Part shown: piece after piece, positions 14,727 through 23,988 of the stretch
Position numbering within the stretch: the stretch's first letter is position 1
Layout: each line of letters starts with the position of its first letter
Source: Lachnospiraceae bacterium
GTDB taxonomy: Bacteria > Bacillota > Clostridia > Lachnospirales > Lachnospiraceae
Assembly (NCBI GenBank): GCA_900770345.1
Contig: CAAGKF010000282.1
Coordinates: 1-57,248, forward strand
Length of the DNA: 57,248 bases
Direction of reading: 5' to 3'
The notes under the pieces: model-generated
What the model saw: only the letters and a program-made list of their open reading frames with translations
Databases searched by the model: none
Told to the model about the DNA's origin: nothing
Program-made: the position numbers and the translations under genes

Positions 14727-16655
14727 TTGAGTTTAGAAGAAAAAGAGAATACGGCAGAGGAAAGGATTCAGGATACTCAGGTTCATGAGGCGTTCGCAGA
14801 GCAGGCGGATACGGAGCAGAAGACAGGTCAGGAGCGCACGGCGAGAAGACCGCAGAACCGGCGTCCGGCCGCCAGAAGGACGGGAAGAGCTCCTCAGCAG
14901 GAGAAGGCTCAGAACAGCCGCGGACAGCAGAAAGCTCTTCCGGCAAAGGCGCCTCATGAGGGAAAAGCCGTGCCGAAGCAGACGGCGGCCCCAAAGAAGG
15001 ACGGGAAGGGGAAGTTAAAAATCATTCCTCTGGGTGGTCTGGAGCAGATCGGTATGAACATCACTGCCTTTGAGTATGAGGACAGCATCATTATCGTGGA
15101 CTGCGGACTTGCTTTTCCGGGAGATGATATGCTGGGCATTGACCTGGTCATCCCTGATGTGACTTATTTGAAACAGAATATCGACAGGGTAAAGGGTTTT
15201 GTGATTACCCATGGTCATGAGGACCATATCGGCGCTCTGCCCTATATCCTGCAGCAGATAAATGTGCCGGTGTACGGCACCAAGCTGACCATTGCTCTGA
15301 TCGAGCACAAATTAAAAGAGCACAATCTGTTAAAGAATACCAAGCGCAAGGTGATGAAGCACGGACAGTCCGTGAACCTGGGATGCTTCCGCGTGGAATT
15401 TATCAAGACCAACCACAGCATCCAGGATGCTTCCGCACTGGCGATCTTTTCACCGGTGGGGATCGTGCTTCATACAGGTGACTTTAAGATCGATTATACG
15501 CCGGTATTCGGAGATCCCATTGACCTGCAGCGTTTTGCCGAGCTGGGAAAGAAGGGGGTTCTGGCCCTCCTGGCAGACAGCACCAATGCCACACGCCCGG
15601 GCTTTACCATGTCTGAGCGCACAGTGGGAAAGACATTTGACGCGATTTTCGCGGAGCACAGGAGCAGACGCATCATTGTGGCAACCTTTGCCTCCAATGT
15701 GGACCGCGTACAGCAGATCGTGAATACGGCCTACAAGTATGGCCGCAAGGTTGTTGTAGAGGGCCGCAGCATGGTGACGGTGATCGATATTGCCAGTGAG
15801 CTGGGCTACATCAATATTCCGGAGGGCACGCTGATCGATATTGAACAGCTGAAGAATTATCCGCCGGAATCCACAGTGCTGATTACTACCGGAAGCCAGG
15901 GCGAGTCCATGGCGGCTCTGTCCCGTATGGCTGCAAGCATTCATAAAAAAGTATCCATCATGCCGGGAGATGTGGTGATCTTAAGCTCCACTCCGATCCC
16001 GGGCAATGAGAAGGCGGTTTCCAATGTGATTAACGAGCTTTCCATGAAGGGAGCCGAGGTTATCTGTCAGGATACTCATGTTTCCGGTCATGCCTGTCAG
16101 GAGGATCTGAAGCTGATCTACTCCCTGGTTCATCCGAAATTCGCGATCCCGATGCACGGCGAGTATCGTCACAGGGTAGCTCAGAAGGAGCTGGCCGAGT
16201 ATATGGGAGTAGCCAAGGACAGAGTCATCCTGGCAAATTCCGGAGACGTTCTGGCAATCGATGAGGACGGCTGCGATGTGATCGATCACGTAACAGCCGG
16301 AGGTATCCTGGTGGACGGCCTCGGCGTGGGAGATGTAGGCAATATTGTGCTGAGAGACAGGCAGAATCTGGCTCAGAACGGTATTATCGTGGTTGTCCTG
16401 ACGCTGGAGAAGCATTCCAACCAGCTGCTTGCGGGACCGGATATCGTTTCCAGAGGCTTTGTTTACGTAAGAGAGTCGGAGGATCTTCTGGAGGAGGCCC
16501 ACAATGTGGTGGCTGACGCTGTTGAGGACTGTCTGGACCGTCATGTAAGCGACTGGGGAAAGATAAAGAATATTATTAAAGACAGCTTAAGTGACTTTTT
16601 GTGGAAGCGCATGAAGCGCAATCCGATGATTCTGCCGATTATTATGGAAGTGTAA
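14727..16655 (+). CDS. rnj: Ribonuclease J with basic low-complexity N-terminal extension
   Basis: RNase J is a metallo-beta-lactamase-fold exo/endoribonuclease central to mRNA decay and rRNA maturation. The start is TTG with GGAGGA seven bases upstream. Residues 1-90 form an Arg/Gln/Ala-rich, probably disordered extension. The enzyme core follows: KIIPLGGLEQIGMN, the zinc site H162-x-H164-x-D166-H167 in THGHEDHIGALP, and the beta-CASP domain. The C-terminal RNase J domain runs to the end. The total of 642 residues is about 90 longer than a classic RNase J, all from the extension, which may bind RNA or a partner (inference). The gene interrupts the otherwise B. subtilis-like yrzB-yrrL order. 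Confidence 0.93.
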   Translation: MSLEEKENTAEERIQDTQVHEAFAEQADTEQKTGQERTARRPQNRRPAARRTGRAPQQEKAQNSRGQQKALPAKAPHEGKAVPKQTAAPKKDGKGKLKIIPLGGLEQIGMNITAFEYEDSIIIVDCGLAFPGDDMLGIDLVIPDVTYLKQNIDRVKGFVITHGHEDHIGALPYILQQINVPVYGTKLTIALIEHKLKEHNLLKNTKRKVMKHGQSVNLGCFRVEFIKTNHSIQDASALAIFSPVGIVLHTGDFKIDYTPVFGDPIDLQRFAELGKKGVLALLADSTNATRPGFTMSERTVGKTFDAIFAEHRSRRIIVATFASNVDRVQQIVNTAYKYGRKVVVEGRSMVTVIDIASELGYINIPEGTLIDIEQLKNYPPESTVLITTGSQGESMAALSRMAASIHKKVSIMPGDVVILSSTPIPGNEKAVSNVINELSMKGAEVICQDTHVSGHACQEDLKLIYSLVHPKFAIPMHGEYRHRVAQKELAEYMGVAKDRVILANSGDVLAIDEDGCDVIDHVTAGGILVDGLGVGDVGNIVLRDRQNLAQNGIIVVVLTLEKHSNQLLAGPDIVSRGFVYVRESEDLLEEAHNVVADAVEDCLDRHVSDWGKIKNIIKDSLSDFLWKRMKRNPMILPIIMEV

Positions 16656-16659
16656 TGTT

Positions 16660-17226
16660 ATGAGCAGTACAACCAGGGAAATCAATAAGATAACGACCAC
16701 CATCATTCGTATCTCCGTAAAGCTGATGGTCTGTGCGCTGATCATTCTGCTGTTTTATGAGGCGGTAGCCAGGGGCTTTGCCTTCGGTCATGAGATCTTT
16801 TATGCCGAGTCGGTGGATGAGGCGCCGGGAAGAGATGTGACTGTGGTTATGGAAAAGGGGCAGTCGGCCTCGGAGGTTGCGAAGCTTCTGACGGACAAGG
16901 GGCTGATCAAAAACAGGTTTGCCTTTCTGTTCCAGAGCAAATTCTATGACTGTGAGACTTTTTATGCCGGGACTTATACCCTTAACACCTCCATGACCTC
17001 CAAGGAGATTCTTCAGCTTCTTAATGAGAAGCCGGAGGATGCCGCTGAGGAGATCAGGGCGATGGAGGAGCCGCAGGTGAAGGCAGCTCCTGTATCTGCC
17101 GGAAGCGTTGTGGGAGAGAGTTCGGTGGAGACCCTCAGCGATAATGAACGTATCTACGACGGTGAAGAAGGACAGATAGAGGTAGGCGGCTGGATTCAGG
17201 ATGCTGCCGGGGAAGGAAATGAATGA
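16660..17226 (+). CDS. MltG-like membrane protein without catalytic domain
   Basis: This 188-residue protein has one N-terminal membrane helix (about residues 17-37) and an extracytoplasmic part. The segment MEKGQSASEVAKLLTDKG and the following LIKNRFAF...YAGTYTLNTSMTSKEIL match the LysM-like N-terminal domain of the endolytic transglycosylase MltG (YrrL). The MltG catalytic domain with its Glu is absent; instead there is a Glu-rich, probably disordered tail. It occupies exactly the yrrL position, between the DUF1292/rnj genes and trmR. It may be a reduced regulatory relative of MltG rather than a truncation, because the frame is clean and overlaps the next gene by four bases. Confidence 0.7.
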   Translation: MSSTTREINKITTTIIRISVKLMVCALIILLFYEAVARGFAFGHEIFYAESVDEAPGRDVTVVMEKGQSASEVAKLLTDKGLIKNRFAFLFQSKFYDCETFYAGTYTLNTSMTSKEILQLLNEKPEDAAEEIRAMEEPQVKAAPVSAGSVVGESSVETLSDNERIYDGEEGQIEVGGWIQDAAGEGNE

Positions 17227-17870
17227 TTGTCAATGAACGAATAACCGATTATATCCATTCACTGGAATCCAGTAAGGGAGAACTGCTGGATTCTATTGAA
17301 AAAGAGGCGCTGGATACCTATGTGCCTGTTATACGGCGGGAGACGGCAGCACTGCTTCGAACTGTGACTGCCGCTCTCCGGCCTTCCCGGATTCTGGAGA
17401 TCGGTACGGCGGTGGGATACTCCGCCCTGATCATGTGCCAGGTTATGCCTGCTGACTGCCATATTACCACCATCGAGAAATATGAAAAGCGGATTCCCAT
17501 TGCCAGGGAAAATTTTCGGAGAGCGGGGGAGGAAGAACGCATTACCCTGCTGGAGGGAGATGCGGATGAGCATCTGGCAAAACTGGAAGGTCAGAGCTTT
17601 GATCTGGTGTTTATGGATGCGGCCAAGGGGCAGTATCTGAACTGGCTTCCCCTGCTTTTAAAGCTGATGCCGGTGGGAAGCGTGCTCATCTCCGACAATG
17701 TGCTGCAGGATGGAGATATTGTGGAATCCCGGTTTGCCGTGCAGCGCAGAAACAGGACCATCCACAGCAGGATGCGTGAATATCTCTATGAGCTGAAGCA
17801 TATGGAGGAATTTGAGACAGCCATTATCCCGATCGGGGACGGGGTGACGGTCAGTACCAGGATAAAATGA
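17223..17870 (+). CDS. trmR: tRNA 5-hydroxyuridine methyltransferase TrmR (YrrM)
   Basis: This is a cytosolic SAM- and metal-dependent O-methyltransferase that turns ho5U34 into mo5U34 in tRNA. The 215-residue protein has SAM motif I ILEIGTAVGYSAL (57-69), the acidic motif TTIEKYEK, and the metal-site Asp in FMDAAKGQY. The COMT-like family includes catechol-type enzymes, but the context, trmR followed at once by a U32 hydroxylase gene, matches the B. subtilis tRNA wobble pathway. The start codon overlaps the previous stop (ATGA). Confidence 0.9.
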   Translation: MIVNERITDYIHSLESSKGELLDSIEKEALDTYVPVIRRETAALLRTVTAALRPSRILEIGTAVGYSALIMCQVMPADCHITTIEKYEKRIPIARENFRRAGEEERITLLEGDADEHLAKLEGQSFDLVFMDAAKGQYLNWLPLLLKLMPVGSVLISDNVLQDGDIVESRFAVQRRNRTIHSRMREYLYELKHMEEFETAIIPIGDGVTVSTRIK

Positions 17871-17914
17871 AGGTGACAGTTTCCACTGTTGCGCGGAACG
17901 AGGAATTTAGGATT

Positions 17915-19141
17915 ATGAGAAAGACGGAATTACTGATACCGGCGGGCAGCCTGGATGTGCTGAAGACCGCAGTGCTTTACGGCGCAGATGCCGTTTATAT
18001 CGGAGGAGAGGCCTTCGGCCTCAGGGCAAAAGCCCACAATTTTTCCAATGAAGACATGAAAGAAGGAATTGCCTTTGCCCATGCGCGGGGGGTCAAAGTC
18101 TATGTGACAGCCAATATTCTGGCACACAACGGAGATCTGCCGGGGGTAGAGGCTTATTTTGAAGAATTAAAGGAAATCGGACCTGACGCGCTGATCATTT
18201 CAGATCCGGGTATTTTTGTTATCGCAAAGCGCGTGCTTCCCGATATGGAGATTCATATCAGCACCCAGGCCAACAACACCAACTACGGCACTTATCTCTT
18301 CTGGCATCAGCTGGGAGCGAAGCGTGTGGTTTCCGCCCGGGAGCTTTCTCTGGCTGAGATAAAGGAGATCCGGGAACATATTCCGGAGGATATGGAGATA
18401 GAAAGCTTTATCCACGGCGCCATGTGCATTTCCTACTCCGGCCGCTGTCTCCTGAGCAATTTCCTGGTGGGAAGGGATGCCAATCAGGGAGCCTGCACCC
18501 ATCCATGCCGCTGGAAATATTCCATTGTGGAGGAGACGAGACCCGGAGAGTATATGCCGGTCTATGAAAATGAGCGGGGAACCTACATTTTCAATTCCCG
18601 TGATCTGTGCATGATCGAGCATATTCCGGAGATGATCGAAGCAGGGATCGACAGCTTCAAGATCGAAGGAAGGATGAAGACGGCCCTTTACGTGGCTACG
18701 GTGGCCAGAACCTACCGAAAGGCCATTGACGATTACAGGAAGGATCCAAAGCTGTATCGTGCCAATATGGAATGGTATCGGGAAGAGATCGGAAAGTGCA
18801 CCTACCGGGAGTTTACCACCGGCTTCTATTTCGGAAAACCGGGAACCGATGCCCAGATCTATGACAACAACACTTATGTGAAGAACTATACCTATCTGGG
18901 AACAGTGGAGGAAACGGACGGAAGGGGACGCTGCCGTATCGAGCAGAAGAACAAATTTTCCGTGGGAGAGACTGTCGAGGTGATGAAGCCCGACGGACGC
19001 AATCTTCAGGCCGCAGTCCGTTCTATTGTAAATGAGGACGGAGAAGAACAGGAAAGCGCTCCGCATCCAAAACAGATCCTTTGGGTGGATCTTCAGTCAG
19101 ATGTGGAGGCAGGCGATATTCTGCGCAGGAAGGAAGAGTAA
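17915..19141 (+). CDS. trhP: U32 family tRNA hydroxylation protein TrhP
   Basis: Members of this 'peptidase U32' family (TrhP/YegQ/YrrN-O) hydroxylate U34 of tRNA, using prephenate and an Fe-S cluster. The 408-residue protein begins with the hallmark ELLIPAGSLDVLKTAVLYGAD, carries the U32 signature ESFIHGAMCISYSGRCLLSN, and has the cysteine set of MCISYSGRC and GACTHPCRW. It ends with a small beta-barrel domain. Homology favours the ATG at 17915; an ATG at 17867, overlapping the trmR stop, is in frame and possible. B. subtilis has two adjacent paralogues; only one is present here. Confidence 0.9.
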   Translation: MRKTELLIPAGSLDVLKTAVLYGADAVYIGGEAFGLRAKAHNFSNEDMKEGIAFAHARGVKVYVTANILAHNGDLPGVEAYFEELKEIGPDALIISDPGIFVIAKRVLPDMEIHISTQANNTNYGTYLFWHQLGAKRVVSARELSLAEIKEIREHIPEDMEIESFIHGAMCISYSGRCLLSNFLVGRDANQGACTHPCRWKYSIVEETRPGEYMPVYENERGTYIFNSRDLCMIEHIPEMIEAGIDSFKIEGRMKTALYVATVARTYRKAIDDYRKDPKLYRANMEWYREEIGKCTYREFTTGFYFGKPGTDAQIYDNNTYVKNYTYLGTVEETDGRGRCRIEQKNKFSVGETVEVMKPDGRNLQAAVRSIVNEDGEEQESAPHPKQILWVDLQSDVEAGDILRRKEE

Positions 19142-19188
19142 GAACCTGAACTGCTGCGCGGCAGTCTGTGTGGGGGAGGTGACCCGGG

Positions 19189-20022
19189 TTGACGGAAGGA
19201 ATACTGATGATACTGGCTGTGCTGTGCACGGCTTACTTTGTGGTGATCGTACTGTATGCCGGCATTGGAACATCCTTTGCCTTTATATGGCTGTTTTTTG
19301 CCGCCCTTCTTTTATTTCTTGCTTATGGAAAATGGTATTATGCCAGAAATATGGAGCGTATTCCCAAATGGGTGCCGGTAAGCATCATTACCACCTGCGT
19401 GGCAGGACTGGCGGTGCTGATCCTGCTCTGCATACAGGTATTTGTGGGAGCAGCCTCTTCGGACAAGCCGGGACTTGATTATGTGATTGTGCTGGGGGCC
19501 AGGGTAAAGGAGCACGCGGTCAGCAATTCGCTGAGAAAGCGCCTGGACCGGGCGATTCTCTATGCGGAGGAAAATCCCGATACCATTCTGGTGCTGTCCG
19601 GCGGCAAGGGTCCGGGAGAAGAGGTCAGTGAAGCGGAAGTAATGTATGAGTATCTGGTATATAACGGCATAAGACCGGATAAGCTTCTTCTGGAGGAGCG
19701 GTCTGTCAGTACAGTGGAGAACATTGCCTACAGCAGGATCGTGATCGAGAGAAACCGCCTTTATGAAAAACAGGAACACAGACCGGAAGCCATGCCCCGG
19801 AAGAATCCTACGGGAAATTATGTGACGGCGGCGGACCGGCCTCTGGAGATCGGTGTCCTGACCAGTAACTTTCATATATACAGAGCCAGGATGACGGCAG
19901 AAAAGTGGGGCTTTGAAAATGTATACGGAATTTCCGCCGAGTCGGATCCGGTGCTGTTCATTCATCTGTGCGTCAGGGAATGTGCCTCTATTATCAAAGA
20001 CCGGCTTATGGGAAATATGTAG
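19189..20022 (+). CDS. YdcF/ElyC-family DUF218 membrane protein
   Basis: This 277-residue protein starts with TTG after a strong GGGGGAGG at nine bases. Three membrane helices (about residues 5-25, 29-47 and 62-84) are followed by a DUF218 domain, beginning LDYVIVLGARVKEH and containing VLSGGKGPGEEVSEAEVM, EERSVSTVENI and LTSNFHIYRA. DUF218 proteins such as ElyC and SanA act in envelope or peptidoglycan precursor metabolism in other bacteria; the reaction here is not known. It lies 47 bases after trhP and 29 before the peptidase gene, probably in one transcript. Confidence 0.8.
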   Translation: MTEGILMILAVLCTAYFVVIVLYAGIGTSFAFIWLFFAALLLFLAYGKWYYARNMERIPKWVPVSIITTCVAGLAVLILLCIQVFVGAASSDKPGLDYVIVLGARVKEHAVSNSLRKRLDRAILYAEENPDTILVLSGGKGPGEEVSEAEVMYEYLVYNGIRPDKLLLEERSVSTVENIAYSRIVIERNRLYEKQEHRPEAMPRKNPTGNYVTAADRPLEIGVLTSNFHIYRARMTAEKWGFENVYGISAESDPVLFIHLCVRECASIIKDRLMGNM

Positions 20023-20051
20023 AACGGAGAATAGTTTAGGAGAGTAATTGA

Positions 20052-23000
20052 ATGGAAGATAAGAGAAATCTGGAACAGGTAAAACAGCTGGCGGCCTACC
20101 GGATGGTGTCAGAATCACGGGTGAAGGAAATGCAGTCAGACGCCATGGTGCTGGAGCATGCAAAAAGCGGCGCCAGAATATTCCTGATGTCGAATGAAGA
20201 TGACAATAAGGTATTCAGTATCGGCTTCCGTACACCGCCGGCGGACAGCACAGGCCTGCCCCATATACTGGAGCACAGTGTGCTGGAGGGATCGGAGAAG
20301 TTTCCGGTAAAGGATCCTTTTGTGGAACTGGTAAAGGGGTCGCTGAATACATTTTTGAATGCCATGACCTACCCGGACAAAACGGTTTATCCGGTGGCAA
20401 GCTGCAATGACAAGGATTTCCGGAACCTGATGGATGTGTATCTGGACGGTGTATTTCATCCGGCTATCTACCGGGAACCAAAGATCTTTCAGCAGGAGGG
20501 ATGGCATTATGAATTGAACAGCCCGGAGGATGAACTGACCATCAACGGGGTTGTCTACAATGAAATGAAGGGAGCCTTCTCTTCGCCGGAAAGTGTTCTG
20601 GACCGCTGTACAAGGGCCGTTCTTTTCCCCAATACTCCCTACAGCAATGAATCCGGAGGTGATCCGGCCAGGATCCCGGAGCTGACCTATGAACAGTTTA
20701 CCGCCTTCCACAGACAGTATTATCATCCTGCCAACAGCTACATTTATCTGTATGGAGATATGGATATGGCGGAAACTCTGACATGGCTGGATGAGCAGTA
20801 TCTTTCTGCCTATGACAAGGCGGATTTTACAGAAGATTCCTCCATCGCCATGGAGAAGCCCTTTGACGCGCCGGTGGAACGTGAGATCACCTATTCTGTT
20901 ACCGAGGAGGAGGGGACGGAGGACAAGACCTATCTTTCTCTGAGCACGGTGGTGGGAACAGATCTGGACCCGAAGCTGTATGTGGCCTTTCAGATACTGG
21001 AATATACGCTGATCGACGCGCCGGGAGCGCCTTTAAAGCAGGCTCTTATTGATGCCGGGATCGGTCAGGATATTCTGGGAGGATATGACAACGGTATTCT
21101 GCAGCCCTATTTTTCCGTTATCGCGAAAAATGCCGGGAAGGAACAGAAGGGCGAGTTTATGGCTGCGGTAAAGGGAACTCTGCGCAGACTGGCCGATCAG
21201 GGAATCGATCAGAGAAGCCTTCTGGCGGGACTGAATTATTACGAATTCCGTTACAGAGAGGCAGATTACGGTTCTGCGCCCAAGGGACTGATGTACGGTC
21301 TCTGGTCCATGGACAGCTGGCTTTATGACGGAGATCCCCTGCTCCATCTGAAATACCAGGATACCTTTGATTTCTTAAAGAAAGCGGTGAAAGAGGGATA
21401 TTTTGAGCAGCTGATCCGGGATTATCTGCTGGACAATCCGCATGAAGCCCTGATCATTGTAAGCCCGTCTGTGAACCAGACAGCCAGAGAGGATGAGGCC
21501 CTGGCAAAACGTCTGCAGGCATATAAGGAAACGCTGTCAGCGGAGGAACGGAAAGCGCTGGCGGACCGTACCGAGGAGCTGAGGGCGTATCAGGAGGAGC
21601 CCTCCTCCCAGGAGGATCTGGAAAAGATCCCTATGCTCCAAAGAGAGGATATCAGCCGCCGGGGAAGCGGTTTTTCCTATACGGTAAAGGAGGAAGAGGG
21701 TGTGAAGGTGGTTCACAGCTGCCTGTTTACCTCCGGTATCGGTTATCTGAAGCTTTTGTTTGATACGTCCCGGATCCCCAATGAGGATCTTCCTTATGTG
21801 GGGCTTTTAAAGTCTGTGCTGGGTTATGTGGATACGGAGCACTACAGCTACGGAGATCTTACCAGTGAAATTTATCTGAACAGCGGCGGCATTGATTTCT
21901 CCGTGGCTTCCTATCCGGAGCTTTCCTGCCCCGGACAGTTTAAGGGATTTTTTGTGGCAGGAGCCAAGGTTCTGTATGAGAAGCTGGATTTTGCCTTCTC
22001 CATGATCGCGGAGATCCTGACCCGTTCTGATCTGGACAATGAAAAACGTCTGGGTGAGATCCTGGATGAAGCCAGATCCAGAGCGCGCATGAAGCTGGAG
22101 AATGGTTTCCACGGCGCTGCCGTGGGAAGGGCGGCCTCCTATTTTTCACCTGCGGCCTCTTTTAATGACCGGACAGGCGGCGTGGGATATTATCAGTTCC
22201 TGGAGGAGGTCTGCCGGCGTTTCAATGAGGAGCCGGGTTACAGGAAAGTCCTGGCTGATAAATTAAAACAGATCATTTCATCGCTGTTTGCCGCCGACAA
22301 TGTGCTGGCAGGCTATACAGCGGATGAAGAAGGCTACAAACTTCTTCCGGCTGCTTTGAAAAATTTCCGTTCTGCGCTTCCGGCAGGCGGCGGATGCCGC
22401 TATGATTTCCGTTTTGAGGGTGAAAAGCGCAACGAGGGCTTTAAGACCTCATCCCAGGTCAATTACGTGGCCCGCTGCGGTTCCTTTGACAGGAACGCTT
22501 ATACAGGCGCTCTCAAGGTACTGAAGGTGATCATGAATTACGAGTATCTGTGGATGAATCTGCGGGTCAAGGGCGGAGCCTACGGCTGTATGAGCAGCTT
22601 CAGCCGTTACGGGGAGGGATATCTGGTGTCCTACCGGGATCCCGGCCTTGCAGCCACCAACAGGATCTATGAGGGAATCCCGGAATATCTGCGCAGCTTC
22701 ACCATTGATGAGCGCGATATGACCAAGTATGTGATCGGAACCATCAGTGATGTGGATACGCCTTTAACACCATCTTTAAAAGGAAACAGGAACCTGTCTG
22801 CTTATTTGTCCGGTGTTACCGATGAGATGGTACAGAAGGAACGGGAGGAGATCCTGGATGTGACCCAGGAGGATATCCGGGCTCTGGCCGGCATTCTGGA
22901 GTCACTGCTGAATACACAGGCCCTCTGCGCTATCGGCAATGATGAACAGATCCGTTCTGAGGCTGCCATGTTTAAAGAAGTAAAGAATCTGTACCATTAG
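20052..23000 (+). CDS. M16C insulinase-family zinc metallopeptidase (PreP-like)
   Basis: This is a large cytosolic peptidase of 982 residues with no signal peptide. The inverted zinc motif HxxEH is H71-ILE-H75 in LPHILEHSVLEGSEKFPVK, and the distal Glu lies in the VYNEMKGAFSSPES helix. The protein consists of two M16 halves, with the central M16C-associated domain containing the coiled EALAKRLQAYKETLSAEERKALADR segment. The inactive second half contains the substrate-binding RVKGGAYGC. This is the PreP/falcilysin architecture, used for degrading oligopeptides. era follows after 20 bases. Confidence 0.93.
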   Translation: MEDKRNLEQVKQLAAYRMVSESRVKEMQSDAMVLEHAKSGARIFLMSNEDDNKVFSIGFRTPPADSTGLPHILEHSVLEGSEKFPVKDPFVELVKGSLNTFLNAMTYPDKTVYPVASCNDKDFRNLMDVYLDGVFHPAIYREPKIFQQEGWHYELNSPEDELTINGVVYNEMKGAFSSPESVLDRCTRAVLFPNTPYSNESGGDPARIPELTYEQFTAFHRQYYHPANSYIYLYGDMDMAETLTWLDEQYLSAYDKADFTEDSSIAMEKPFDAPVEREITYSVTEEEGTEDKTYLSLSTVVGTDLDPKLYVAFQILEYTLIDAPGAPLKQALIDAGIGQDILGGYDNGILQPYFSVIAKNAGKEQKGEFMAAVKGTLRRLADQGIDQRSLLAGLNYYEFRYREADYGSAPKGLMYGLWSMDSWLYDGDPLLHLKYQDTFDFLKKAVKEGYFEQLIRDYLLDNPHEALIIVSPSVNQTAREDEALAKRLQAYKETLSAEERKALADRTEELRAYQEEPSSQEDLEKIPMLQREDISRRGSGFSYTVKEEEGVKVVHSCLFTSGIGYLKLLFDTSRIPNEDLPYVGLLKSVLGYVDTEHYSYGDLTSEIYLNSGGIDFSVASYPELSCPGQFKGFFVAGAKVLYEKLDFAFSMIAEILTRSDLDNEKRLGEILDEARSRARMKLENGFHGAAVGRAASYFSPAASFNDRTGGVGYYQFLEEVCRRFNEEPGYRKVLADKLKQIISSLFAADNVLAGYTADEEGYKLLPAALKNFRSALPAGGGCRYDFRFEGEKRNEGFKTSSQVNYVARCGSFDRNAYTGALKVLKVIMNYEYLWMNLRVKGGAYGCMSSFSRYGEGYLVSYRDPGLAATNRIYEGIPEYLRSFTIDERDMTKYVIGTISDVDTPLTPSLKGNRNLSAYLSGVTDEMVQKEREEILDVTQEDIRALAGILESLLNTQALCAIGNDEQIRSEAAMFKEVKNLYH

Positions 23001-23020
23001 AGAGCGAGGATATTTTGTAT

Positions 23021-23932
23021 ATGGAAGAAACAACACAGAAAAAATCAGGCTTTGTGACCCTGATCGGAAGACCGAATGTGGGAAAATCCACTTTGATGAA
23101 TCATCTGATCGGTCAGAAGATCGCCATCACCTCGGATAAGCCTCAGACTACCAGAAACAGGATTCAGACGGTGTACACCGATGAGCGGGGACAGATTATT
23201 TTTCTGGATACACCCGGAATCCATAAGGCGAAAAACAAGCTGGGCGAATATATGGTCAATGTAGCGGAGCATACCTTGAAGGAGGTGGATGTGATCCTGT
23301 GGCTGGTGGAGCCCACTACCTTCATCGGCGCCGGCGAGCGTCATATCGCGGAGCAGCTGGCCGGTGTGAAAACGCCGGTGATCCTTGTGATCAACAAGAT
23401 CGATACGGTAAAGAAGCAGGAGGATATCCTGACCTTTATTGCAGCCTACAAGGATGTGTGTCAGTTTGCGGAGATCGTACCGCTGTCTGCGTTAAAGGAG
23501 AAAAACACGGACCTTCTTCTGGAGCTGCTGTTCAAATATCTGCCCTATGGGCCCCAGTTTTATGATGAGGATACGGTGACAGATCAGCCCATGCGGCAGA
23601 TCGCGGCGGAGCTTGTGCGGGAGAAGGCGCTGCGCCTTCTGGATGATGAGATCCCCCACGGCATTGCCGTTACCATTGAAAAAATGAAGGAGCGCCCCAA
23701 CGGGATCATTGATATTGAGGCCAGCATTGTGTGCGAGCGGGAGTCCCATAAGGGCATTATTATCGGCAGGGGCGGAAGCATGTTAAAGCGTATCGGTTCC
23801 GAAGCCCGCCGGGAAATTGAGCATATGATGGATACAAAGGTGAATCTTCAGCTTTGGGTGAAGGTGCGCAGGGAGTGGCGTGACAGTGAGCTGTATATGA
23901 AAAACTACGGCTATAATGAAAAGGAAATATGA
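23021..23932 (+). CDS. era: GTPase Era
   Basis: Era is an essential GTPase that binds the 3' end of 16S rRNA and assists 30S assembly. The 303-residue protein has G1 GRPNVGKS (16-23), G3 DTPG (from D63), G4 NKID, and a C-terminal KH domain with GIIIGRGGSMLKRIG. The ATG at 23021 is ten bases from GCGAGGA; a TTG six bases earlier is in frame but too close to the ribosome site. recO follows, a common era-recO pairing. Confidence 0.96.
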   Translation: MEETTQKKSGFVTLIGRPNVGKSTLMNHLIGQKIAITSDKPQTTRNRIQTVYTDERGQIIFLDTPGIHKAKNKLGEYMVNVAEHTLKEVDVILWLVEPTTFIGAGERHIAEQLAGVKTPVILVINKIDTVKKQEDILTFIAAYKDVCQFAEIVPLSALKEKNTDLLLELLFKYLPYGPQFYDEDTVTDQPMRQIAAELVREKALRLLDDEIPHGIAVTIEKMKERPNGIIDIEASIVCERESHKGIIIGRGGSMLKRIGSEARREIEHMMDTKVNLQLWVKVRREWRDSELYMKNYGYNEKEI

Positions 23933-23988
23933 GAAGGAAATCTGAGTTTTGCAATAAATAAAGAGGCGGAAGGAGGAAGCGTTCGGAA

